5,453 nt of DNA, taken from NCBI GenBank assembly GCA_019752915.1, contig JAIELO010000292.1, positions 1-5,453 of the forward strand, given 5' to 3'. The notes beneath the pieces were generated by a model, which was not told where the DNA came from, did not search any database, and saw nothing but the letters and a program-made list of their open reading frames with translations. Source of the DNA: Burkholderiaceae bacterium. Lineage in GTDB: Bacteria > Pseudomonadota > Gammaproteobacteria > Burkholderiales > Burkholderiaceae_D. Below, piece by piece: positions 1 through 5,453 of this stretch. Position numbers and translations under genes: made by a program. How positions within the stretch are numbered: position 1 is the stretch's first letter; each line of letters opens with the position of its first letter.

Positions 1-1
1 A

Positions 2-292
2 GTGCGCCATTCCCCGGCTGCCGCGTGCATGATGCAGATGAGTGTCGATACCGTTTGGCTGTCCGAAGTGCGGCAACTGGTGATGCAAATCTGCGGCGAT
101 GCACTGCAATTCATGCGCATCGAAGCCTGCCAGCATGGTACCCGAATGCATATCTGGTTATGCGTGAGCCGCCAGCTGGCCAGCGCCGTCATGGCGGCGG
201 TTATGGACGCGATACCGGATGCGGAATTTGGCCGTCTGGCGCCGCTGCAGCGCAGCTCGTCGATGCATGCTGCGCCACGGGTGCTGTCATGA
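2..292 (+). CDS. Small protein of unknown function, possibly 5'-truncated by the window edge
   Basis: I do not recognise this protein. The frame is open from the GTG at base 2 (96 codons), and internal ATGs at 29, 32 and 38 are alternative starts giving 84-87 aa. None has a clear Shine-Dalgarno sequence, so the true start may also lie before the window. The product looks like a compact soluble domain: a helix rich in hydrophobics (SEVRQLVMQICGDALQF), a strand-like stretch (TRMHIWLCVS), a second helix and a C-terminal DAEFGRL motif. This alternation suggests a small alpha/beta fold, by inference only. It has no signal peptide or membrane span. The main evidence that it is real is its end: its TGA (290-292) overlaps the ATG (289-291) of the following ParA-like gene in an ATGA junction, which implies translational coupling and a shared role. 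Confidence 0.55.
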   Translation: MRHSPAAACMMQMSVDTVWLSEVRQLVMQICGDALQFMRIEACQHGTRMHIWLCVSRQLASAVMAAVMDAIPDAEFGRLAPLQRSSSMHAAPRVLS

Positions 293-870
293 TCGTGGCA
301 ATTGCTGGTCAGAGTAGTGGCCCTGCCAAAGCCGTGGTGGCGAATTATCTGGCACTGCTGCGCGCGCGTAGCGGTCGCAAGGTCATGCTGCTCGATGCTG
401 ATCCTCAGCGTGCAGCATGTGCCTGGTGTCAGGCGCACATCGCCGCTGGCCGCCGTCCGCGGGTTGATGCACGCGCCATTAGTGGCGCAACGCTGGCGCC
501 CATGCTGGAATCGCTGCGCCTGCGTTACAACGACATCGTCATCGACACCGAAGGGCGCGATACGCCTGATAGCCGCGCTGCATTGAGCGCCGCGCGGCTG
601 GTACTGGTGCCGGTAGCGCTGGATCAGGTTGACCTGGATAGCCAATACCAGTTAATCGCCCGTTTGAACGTGGCCCGAATGTTCAATCCCACCCTGCGGG
701 TGCTGTTCGTCATTTTAGGGCAGTCCGGCGAGCCTAGCGTCGATGAAATCGCCGCTGTGCGCTCGTATGTGACACGGGTGATGTCGGCCACACTGGCTGG
801 CACCGTGCTGCATTACCCGTGCGCGCCCGATGAAATGGATGCCTTATATCGCGAAGTATTCGCGCACTGA
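289..870 (+). CDS. ParA/MinD-like P-loop protein with degenerate Walker A motif
   Basis: This 193-aa protein has the layout of a small ParA/MinD-family (deviant Walker A) ATPase. It has an N-terminal strand and P-loop (MIVAIAGQSSGPAKAVV, residues 1-17), LLDADPQ at 34-40, a Walker B-like IVIDTEGRD at 83-91, and the conserved strand LVLVPVALDQVDLD leading into a C-terminal FNPTLRVLFVILGQ segment. Such proteins normally bind ATP, dimerise and position plasmids, chromosomes or protein complexes. Here the canonical KGGxGKT reads SSGPAKA (residues 9-15): the P-loop lysine K14 is kept, but the signature lysine and the following Thr are missing, so ATP hydrolysis or dimer activation may be lost. I chose the ATG at 289 because the conserved first strand begins there and because it overlaps the upstream stop. 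The open frame before it has no ParA character. No parB or plasmid gene is visible, so a true partition role is not supported. Confidence 0.75.
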   Translation: MIVAIAGQSSGPAKAVVANYLALLRARSGRKVMLLDADPQRAACAWCQAHIAAGRRPRVDARAISGATLAPMLESLRLRYNDIVIDTEGRDTPDSRAALSAARLVLVPVALDQVDLDSQYQLIARLNVARMFNPTLRVLFVILGQSGEPSVDEIAAVRSYVTRVMSATLAGTVLHYPCAPDEMDALYREVFAH

Positions 871-924
871 AGTGCGCCTACCGATTTACCGTTTTCTTCA
901 CCCACCAACAGAAAGACCTGCATC

Positions 925-1707
925 ATGAAAAAATCCGTACTGGTTACCGCCCTGCTGGCTGCCTTCTCCTTCGGCCACGCTGGCGCCGAGGACCTGAGCG
1001 CCGACGCGGCTGCTGCTGCAGCGGCAGCAAAGCCGGACCACGAAACCAGCTTCAATGCCGCCATCGTCAGCGACTATCGCTATCGTGGCATTTCCCAGAC
1101 CCGCTTGCAGCCCGCGCTGCAAGGTGGTGCTGATTACACCCACAATCCTAGCGGCCTGTATGCCGGCGCCTGGCTGTCCACCATCAAATGGACCAAGGAT
1201 GCCGGTGGTAGCGGTGACATCGAACTGGATATCTACGGCGGCAAACGCGGCCAGCTGAGCGACGCCATCTCGTATGACGTCGGGGTGCTGGGTTATGTGT
1301 ATGCCTCGAATGGTCTGGATCATGTGGCCGGTTTCGCTGATGCGAATACCGCCGAAATCTACGGCCAGCTCGGTTATGGCCCGGCGTATATCAAGTATTC
1401 GCACGCCGTCACCAATCTGTTCGGCTTTGTCGACAGCAAAAACAGCGGCTATCTGGATATCGGCGCCAATCTGGATGCCGGTGAAGGCTACACCATCAAT
1501 CTGCACGCCGGTCACCAGAAGGTCAGCCATAACAGCGCGGCCAGCTACACCGACTGGAAAGTCGGCGTGACCAAGGACTTCGGCGTGGCGAGCGGCGCGC
1601 TGGCCGTGATCGGCACCAACGCCAGCGAAAGCGCCTACGCTTCGCCAGCCAATGGCAAGTTCCTCGGCAAGACGGCACTGCAGCTGACCATCAGCAAAAC
1701 CTTCTAA
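925..1707 (+). CDS. TorF-family putative porin (TIGR02001/Gcw_chp-type outer-membrane protein)
   Basis: This 260-aa precursor is an outer-membrane beta-barrel of the TorF putative porin family (TIGR02001, Gcw_chp). A typical Sec signal peptide occupies residues 1-21 (MKK, hydrophobic core, AGA before E22). Next come an alanine run (A28-A35) and the family hallmark SDYRYRGISQT at 49-59. Alternating aromatic/polar strands with Gly/Asn/Asp-rich turns follow (for example LYAGAWLSTIKW and AYIKYSHAVTNLFGF). The chain ends in LQLTISKTF, whose terminal Phe fits the BAM recognition signal. The family's substrate is not established. Some members sit near ammonium-transport genes, but here the neighbour is a potassium-transport operon. 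The start is fixed by the signal peptide. A weak purine-rich stretch (AGAAAG, 910-915) lies 9 bp before the ATG. It is 54 bp from the ParA-like stop, so co-transcription is possible but not shown. Confidence 0.85.
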   Translation: MKKSVLVTALLAAFSFGHAGAEDLSADAAAAAAAAKPDHETSFNAAIVSDYRYRGISQTRLQPALQGGADYTHNPSGLYAGAWLSTIKWTKDAGGSGDIELDIYGGKRGQLSDAISYDVGVLGYVYASNGLDHVAGFADANTAEIYGQLGYGPAYIKYSHAVTNLFGFVDSKNSGYLDIGANLDAGEGYTINLHAGHQKVSHNSAASYTDWKVGVTKDFGVASGALAVIGTNASESAYASPANGKFLGKTALQLTISKTF

Positions 1708-1724
1708 ATGAGCGGCGTATAGGG

Positions 1725-1769
1725 TCGCAGCGACGCAGTTCGCAGCGACTTGGCTCGCGGCGGCGGGGG
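1725..1769 (+). repeat. Three imperfect 15-bp tandem repeats after the porin gene
   Basis: Units start at 1725, 1740 and 1755. The first two share an identical 10-base core, TCGCAGCGAC, and the third is degenerate (TCGCGGCGGC). The core of the first unit, with its preceding G, is an interrupted palindrome (GTCGC-A-GCGAC, 1724-1734). The array lies between the porin stop and the kdp regulatory repeats. No strong hairpin followed by a T-run could be drawn, so it is not a convincing intrinsic terminator. It may be an operator or simply a local duplication. Confidence 0.55.
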
Positions 1770-1776
1770 AGTGGGC

Positions 1777-1828
1777 TTTTTACACTTTTTTTACACTTTG
1801 TTTACACCCCGTCGCCAACTGTTTACAC
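1777..1828 (+). promoter_or_regulatory. KdpE-binding-site-like array of TTTACAC repeats upstream of kdp
   Basis: Four exact TTTACAC heptamers start at 1779, 1790, 1801 and 1822, spaced by 11, 11 and 21 bp, so all lie on about the same face of the helix. From memory, the E. coli kdpFABC operator is TTTATAC, four T, TTTACAC, then CCCCGCCCG-like sequence. The first two units here reproduce that layout, and the third unit is followed by CCCCGTCGCC. KdpE is an OmpR-family response regulator that binds direct repeats and activates kdp under K+ limitation or osmotic stress. The position 63 bp upstream of the first kdp ORF fits. The fourth heptamer supplies a TTTACA that could serve as a -35 element (1822-1827), but no good -10 lies at the usual distance (1845-1850 reads TGGCTA). 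That is compatible with an activator-dependent promoter, but the transcription start is unresolved. Confidence 0.75.
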
Positions 1829-1890
1829 CATCTTTAGGCCTATCTGGCTAACCTTCTCCTTAACAAAACAAGACCCGTGGGGTGGTAACA

Positions 1891-1983
1891 ATGGACGTTG
1901 TATTTATCGGCGCGATCGTCGCTTTCATCGTCGTGTGCGTGGCATTCGCTGCCGCCTGCGACAAGCTGGGAGGCAAACAATGA
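1891..1983 (+). CDS. 30-aa single-span membrane peptide preceding kdpF
   Basis: The reading frame from ATG 1891 to TGA 1981-1983 encodes 30 aa: [19 protein letters not shown] is a continuous hydrophobic span, followed by [11 protein letters not shown] with a cytosolic-type basic tail. A GGTGG at 1881-1885 lies 5 bp before the ATG. The stop overlaps the kdpF ATG (ATGA, 1980-1983), and the kdpF ribosome-binding site (GGGAGG, 1968-1973) lies inside this ORF, so it would be translated first from the kdp mRNA. I recall similar short hydrophobic ORFs ending in a C-D/E-(R/K)-L motif before kdpF in other bacteria, but they have no established function that I know of. It could be an accessory subunit or stabiliser of the Kdp complex, or a leader peptide coupling translation to kdpF. 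The first is suggested by the membrane span, the second by the overlap. It is usually missed by gene finders because of its length. Confidence 0.7.
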   Translation: MDVVFIGAIVAFIVVCVAFAAACDKLGGKQ

Positions 1984-2069
1984 ATACCTTTTATCTGATT
2001 GGGGCGGTGGCTGCGGCCGGCCTGCTGGTCTACCTGGTGGTAGCCCTGTTGAAAGCGGAGGATCTGTGA
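1980..2069 (+). CDS. kdpF: KdpF, small membrane subunit of the K+-transporting ATPase
   Basis: This 29-aa peptide has one transmembrane helix ([20 protein letters not shown], residues 5-24) and ends KAEDL. It matches E. coli KdpF in length (29 aa) and in the LVY-x-A-L-x-AE pattern at the C-terminus. KdpF lies beside KdpA in the inner membrane and stabilises the KdpFABC complex; it is not part of the transport path. GGGAGG at 1968-1973 lies 6 bp before the ATG. The start overlaps the stop of the preceding 30-aa ORF. The stop (2067-2069) shares one base with the kdpA ATG in a TGATG junction, so translation of the three genes is probably coupled. Confidence 0.92.
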   Translation: MNTFYLIGAVAAAGLLVYLVVALLKAEDL

Positions 2070-3886
2070 TGACCACGCAATCGATCGTACTACTGGTAGT
2101 GTTTCTGGGCGTGTTGCTGGCGCTGTCCTACCCGCTGGGTATTTTGCTGACCCGCGTTGGCGAGGGCAGTGCTGTGCCGGGCTTTGGCTGGCTGGCTAAA
2201 ATCGAGCAGCTGTTGTACCGCGCCGCCGGTATCGCCGGCAAGGACGGTAAAGTGGCCGGCCAGAACTGGAAAGCCTATGCCATCGCCCTGTTGCTGTTCA
2301 ATGGTCTGGGTACGCTGGCCGTATATGGCCTGCAGCGCGTGCAGGCCTGGCTGCCGCTGAATCCCCAGCAACTGGCGAATATCAGCCCGGACTCTTCGTT
2401 CAATACCGCCGTCAGTTTCGTCGCCAACACCAACTGGCAGGGCTATAGCGGCGAGCAGACCATGAGCTATCTGACTCAGATGCTGGCGCTGGCAGGCCAG
2501 AACTTCTTCTCGGCGGCCACCGGTATCGCCGTCGTCTACGCGCTGATACGCGGCTTCTCGTCGCGCTCGGCCAAATCGATTGGTAATTTCTGGGTCGATG
2601 TCACCCGTTCCACCATGTATGTGCTGCTGCCGCTGTCGTTCGTGATCGCTGTAATCCTGATGGGGCAGGGCGTGATCCAGAATTTTTCGGCTTATCAGGA
2701 AGTATCGCTGCTGGATCCTGTCACCTATAGCCAGCCTAAAGTCGGTGCCGATGGCCAGCCGCTGAAAGATGCCAAGGGCGAGCCTGTCACCGAGACGCTG
2801 ACCGCGACCACCCAAACCATCGCAATGGGGCCAGTCGCCTCGCAGGAAGCCATCAAAATGCTGGGCACCAATGGTGGTGGCTTCTTCAATGCCAACTCGG
2901 CACACCCGTACGAGAATCCGACGGCGCTCACCAACTTCCTGCAGATGCTGGCGATCTTCGTGATTCCGGCTGGCTTGTGCTTCGCCTTTGGCCGTATGGT
3001 CGGTGACCAGCGTCAGGGCTGGGCAGTGCTGGCGGCGATGACGCTGCTGTTTGTCGTCTGTACGGTGGCCGTGATGGGCGCGGAGCAGCAGATCCATCCA
3101 GCCTATCAGGCCATGGGTATTGACCAGAGTGCGAATGCGCTGCAACCGGGCGGTAACATGGAAGGCAAGGAAGCCCGTTTCGGCATCAGTGCCAGTACGC
3201 TGTTCGCGGCAGTCACCACGGCCGCTTCCTGCGGCGCCGTCAACGCCATGCATGATTCGTTTATGCCGCTCGGTGGTCTGGTGCCGATGCTGCTGATGCA
3301 GTTTGGCGAAGTGATCTTCGGTGGTGTTGGCACCGGTCTGTACGGCATGCTGATCTTCGCCATCATGGCGGTGTTTATCGCCGGCCTGATGATCGGTCGT
3401 ACCCCGGAATATCTGGGTAAAAAAATCCAGGCCTATGAAATGAAAATGACCTCGATCGCGATTCTCGTGACGCCGACGCTGGTACTGGCTGGCACCGCGA
3501 TTGCCGTGATGGTCGCTGACGGCAAGGCGGGCATTCTGAATCCCGGTGCGCATGGCTTCTCGGAGGTTCTGTATGCCTTCACCTCGGCCGCAAATAACAA
3601 CGGCAGTGCCTTTGCCGGTCTGTCTGCAAATACGCCGTTCTATAACACCATGCTGGCCATCGCCATGTGGTTCGGCCGCTTTGGCGTGATCGTGCCGGTT
3701 CTGGCGATTGCCGGTTCGCTGGCAGGCAAACAGCGTCTGGAAGCGAATTCCGGCACCTTGCCGACGCACGGCCCTATCTTCGTCGGTCTGCTGGTCGGGG
3801 TGGTAGCGCTGGTGGGCGTACTCAATTACGTCCCGGCGCTGGCACTGGGCCCGGTGGTGGAACATCTGCAGCTGTTCGCTAAATAA
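2069..3886 (+). CDS. kdpA: KdpA, potassium-binding channel-like subunit of KdpFABC
   Basis: KdpA (605 aa) is the inner-membrane K+-selective subunit, related to Trk/Ktr/HKT channels, that takes K+ from the periplasm and passes it to KdpB. All four selectivity-filter segments are present: NTNWQ at 120-124 (Q124 matches E. coli Q116), GTNGGGFFN from 266, [11 protein letters not shown] from 387 and [10 protein letters not shown] from 506. About ten hydrophobic spans surround them, and the C-terminal [18 protein letters not shown] ... [10 protein letters not shown] is typical. It is longer than the E. coli protein (557 aa), mainly through an insertion of about 29 residues in 216-253, just before filter segment 2. 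I chose the ATG at 2069 because GGAGGA (2057-2062) is 6 bp upstream and it overlaps the kdpF stop. The frame is open further upstream to 1898, but that part is out of frame with the two small genes and lacks family character. Confidence 0.97.
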   Translation: MTTQSIVLLVVFLGVLLALSYPLGILLTRVGEGSAVPGFGWLAKIEQLLYRAAGIAGKDGKVAGQNWKAYAIALLLFNGLGTLAVYGLQRVQAWLPLNPQQLANISPDSSFNTAVSFVANTNWQGYSGEQTMSYLTQMLALAGQNFFSAATGIAVVYALIRGFSSRSAKSIGNFWVDVTRSTMYVLLPLSFVIAVILMGQGVIQNFSAYQEVSLLDPVTYSQPKVGADGQPLKDAKGEPVTETLTATTQTIAMGPVASQEAIKMLGTNGGGFFNANSAHPYENPTALTNFLQMLAIFVIPAGLCFAFGRMVGDQRQGWAVLAAMTLLFVVCTVAVMGAEQQIHPAYQAMGIDQSANALQPGGNMEGKEARFGISASTLFAAVTTAASCGAVNAMHDSFMPLGGLVPMLLMQFGEVIFGGVGTGLYGMLIFAIMAVFIAGLMIGRTPEYLGKKIQAYEMKMTSIAILVTPTLVLAGTAIAVMVADGKAGILNPGAHGFSEVLYAFTSAANNNGSAFAGLSANTPFYNTMLAIAMWFGRFGVIVPVLAIAGSLAGKQRLEANSGTLPTHGPIFVGLLVGVVALVGVLNYVPALALGPVVEHLQLFAK

Positions 3887-3889
3887 TTC

Positions 3890-3903
3890 AGGAGTACATG
3901 ATG
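3890..3903 (+). promoter_or_regulatory. Ribosome-binding site and twin ATG start of kdpB
   Basis: AGGAG at 3890-3894 precedes two adjacent in-frame ATGs (3898 and 3901). The spacing is 3 bp to the first and 6 bp to the second, so the second is the better initiation codon. The two choices differ only by one methionine. Confidence 0.7.
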
Positions 3904-5453
3904 TTAAACGCTCAAACATCTCAGAAAGAGATGACGATTTTTACTAATCCGCCAGCGAAGAAGCTGCGCCTGCTCGATTCGGAACTGATGATGCCTGCCA
4001 TCGTCGATTCCTTCCGCAAGCTCGATCCGCGTGTGCAGGTACGCAGCCCGGTGATGTTTGTGGTCTACGTCGGCAGTATTATCACCTCGCTGCTGTACGC
4101 TCAGGCTTTGTATGGTCAGGGCGAAGCTGCCCCCGGCTTCATCCTGGCCATCAGTATCTGGCTGTGGTTCACGGTACTGTTCGCGAACTTTGCCGAGGCG
4201 CTGGCGGAAGGCCGCAGCAAGGCGCAAGCCGCGTCGCTGCGTAGCCTGAAGCAGACCGTCACTGCCAAGAAGCTGGCATCACCCAAGCATGGCACCACCT
4301 GGCTGCCACAGTCGGCCAACGATCTGCGCAAGGGTAACTATATTCTGGTCGAAGCTGGCGATGTGATTCCGATCGACGGCGAAGTGATCGAAGGTGTGGC
4401 CTCGGTCGACGAGAGCGCCATCACGGGCGAATCGGCACCGGTGATCCGTGAATCGGGCGGTGACTTTTCTTCCGTGACCGGCGGCACCCGCGTGCTGTCG
4501 GACTGGCTGGTGGTCAAAGTCACTGCCAATCCGGGCGAGACTTTCCTTGACCGTATGATCGCCATGGTGGAAGGCGCCAAGCGCCAGAAGACCCCGAATG
4601 AAATCGCGCTGACCATTCTGCTGGTGGCACTGACCATCGTGTTTCTGGTGGTGACAGTGACGCTGTTGCCGTTCTCGCTGTTCTCGGTGGAAGCTGCCAA
4701 GGCTGCAGGGCTCACTAGTTCGCCGATCAGCATTACCGTGCTGATCGCCCTGCTGGTGTGTCTGATCCCGACCACCATCGGCGGCCTGCTGTCGGCCATC
4801 GGTGTGGCAGGTATGAGCCGCATGATGCAGGCCAACGTGATCGCCACCTCCGGCCGCGCTGTTGAAGCTGCCGGTGACGTGGATGTGCTGCTGCTCGATA
4901 AAACCGGCACCATCACGCTGGGTAACCGTCAGGCTTCGACCTTTATTCCGGCACCGGGCGTGAGCGAACAGCAGCTGGCCGATGTCGCGCAACTGGCTTC
5001 GCTGGCCGACGACACGCCGGAAGGGCGCAGCATCGTGGTGCTGGCCAAGCAGAAGTTCAATATCCGCGAACGCGAGATGGCCTCACTGCAGGCGGTGTTC
5101 GTGCCGTTCTCTGCGAACACCCGCATGAGTGGTGTCGATATCGGCGAGCGTCAGGTGCGCAAAGGTGCGGCCGATACGGTGCGCCAGTATGTCGAGGCGC
5201 TGGGTCTGGTGTATCCGGCCGAAGTGAGCGCTGCAGTCGATGATGTGGCACGCCGTGGCAGCACGCCGCTGGTGGTGGTCGATGCTGGCCGCGTGATGGG
5301 CGTGGTCGAGCTGAAGGACATCGTCAAGGGCGGTATCAAGGAACGTTTTGCCGAATTGCGTCGCATGGGGATCAAAACCGTGATGATCACCGGTGATAAC
5401 AAGCTGACCGCAGCGGCGATTGCCGCCGAAGCAGGTGTGGACGACTTCCTTGC
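3901..5453 (+). CDS. kdpB: KdpB, P-type ATPase catalytic subunit (3' end beyond window)
   Basis: KdpB hydrolyses ATP to drive K+ uptake by KdpFABC. The visible 517 codons follow E. coli KdpB (682 aa) nearly collinearly. They include transmembrane helices at about 50-68 and 81-102, the actuator domain with TGES at 175-178 (S178 matches the E. coli inhibitory phosphorylation site S162), and helix 3 from about 235. Helix 4 carries the IPTTIGG signature (P290). The phosphorylation motif DKTGT starts at the catalytic D333 (E. coli D307). In the nucleotide-binding domain, FVPF contains F403 (E. coli F377) and MSG contains S410. RKGA has K421 where E. coli has KGS. TGDN lies at 497-500. No catalytic residue is altered. 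The N-terminus is about 16 residues longer than in E. coli, and about 10 residues are added between helices 3 and 4. The GDGxND hinge and helices 5-7 lie past the window. kdpA ends 14 bp upstream. Confidence 0.97.
   Translation, partial: MLNAQTSQKEMTIFTNPPAKKLRLLDSELMMPAIVDSFRKLDPRVQVRSPVMFVVYVGSIITSLLYAQALYGQGEAAPGFILAISIWLWFTVLFANFAEALAEGRSKAQAASLRSLKQTVTAKKLASPKHGTTWLPQSANDLRKGNYILVEAGDVIPIDGEVIEGVASVDESAITGESAPVIRESGGDFSSVTGGTRVLSDWLVVKVTANPGETFLDRMIAMVEGAKRQKTPNEIALTILLVALTIVFLVVTVTLLPFSLFSVEAAKAAGLTSSPISITVLIALLVCLIPTTIGGLLSAIGVAGMSRMMQANVIATSGRAVEAAGDVDVLLLDKTGTITLGNRQASTFIPAPGVSEQQLADVAQLASLADDTPEGRSIVVLAKQKFNIREREMASLQAVFVPFSANTRMSGVDIGERQVRKGAADTVRQYVEALGLVYPAEVSAAVDDVARRGSTPLVVVDAGRVMGVVELKDIVKGGIKERFAELRRMGIKTVMITGDNKLTAAAIAAEAGVDDFL

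Noticed and set aside
25..288. N-terminal extension of the ParA-like protein by 88 codons
   Set aside because: The extension is in a different frame from the upstream small ORF, is rich in Arg, Ala and Cys without fold features, and would precede the P-loop strand, which in this family sits at the very N-terminus. The ATG at 289 is preferred.
898..1530. 210-codon minus-strand frame over the porin gene
   Set aside because: It is the antisense of the TorF-family gene, which has a signal peptide and family motif. The minus frame shows only a low-complexity Ile/Gly/Asp pattern and has no separate regulatory signal.
1708..1785. Intrinsic terminator after the porin gene
   Set aside because: A T-run is present at 1777-1781, but no stable GC-rich hairpin directly precedes it. 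The best pairing found is a 4-bp stem at 1730-1743. The T-run is better explained as part of the KdpE-like repeats.
1779..1828. CRISPR-like or mobile-element repeat array
   Set aside because: The units are only 7 bp at about 11-bp spacing, with no spacers of CRISPR length, and they match a known operator layout upstream of kdp.
1898..2068. N-terminal extension of KdpA by 57 codons
   Set aside because: It overlaps the 30-aa ORF and kdpF in another frame and adds Ser/Gly/Pro-rich sequence foreign to KdpA. The ATG at 2069 has a good Shine-Dalgarno sequence and the normal KdpA N-terminus.
2090..3919. Long open frame of 609 codons on the minus strand, opposite kdpA
   Set aside because: It is the antisense shadow of kdpA. 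It is rich in His, Gln, Arg and Asp with no membrane or domain pattern, as expected from the complement of a GC-biased membrane-protein gene. The + strand protein is unmistakable.

Overview
The window holds the end of a small unassigned gene pair, an outer-membrane porin-like gene, and the 5' two-thirds of a potassium-uptake (Kdp) operon, all on the + strand. The DNA is moderately GC-rich by eye with GC-biased third positions, and the proteins are of Gram-negative type (an outer-membrane beta-barrel and a Kdp-ATPase very close to the enterobacterial one). A TorF-type putative porin together with a Kdp operon suggests a betaproteobacterium, perhaps of the Neisseriales/Chromobacteriaceae group. 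The genus cannot be fixed from this window.

Region 1 (1-870): a short ORF of unknown function, possibly truncated by the window edge, overlaps by an ATGA junction a 193-aa ParA/MinD-like protein whose Walker A loop is strongly degenerate. Region 2 (871-1707): a secreted TorF-family putative porin with a clear signal peptide and a terminal phenylalanine. Region 3 (1708-1890): a regulatory gap. Its first part carries three imperfect 15-bp tandem repeats. Its second part carries four TTTACAC repeats spaced by 11, 11 and 21 bp, which closely resemble the KdpE-binding site of the Escherichia coli kdp promoter.

Region 4 (1891-5453): the kdp operon. It opens with a 30-codon single-span membrane peptide too short for most gene callers. 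This overlaps kdpF (29 aa), which overlaps kdpA (605 aa, potassium channel-like subunit). A 14-bp gap with a Shine-Dalgarno sequence then leads to kdpB (P-type ATPase subunit), which runs off the right end after 517 codons. KdpC and the KdpD/KdpE regulators are expected downstream but are not visible. Together KdpFABC would form the high-affinity ATP-driven K+ importer of the inner membrane, induced by K+ limitation through KdpDE.

Most of the window is an ordinary Kdp locus. The points that merit a second look are the extra small membrane ORF before kdpF, the expanded KdpE-like repeat array, and the degenerate ParA-like protein with its unknown partner.
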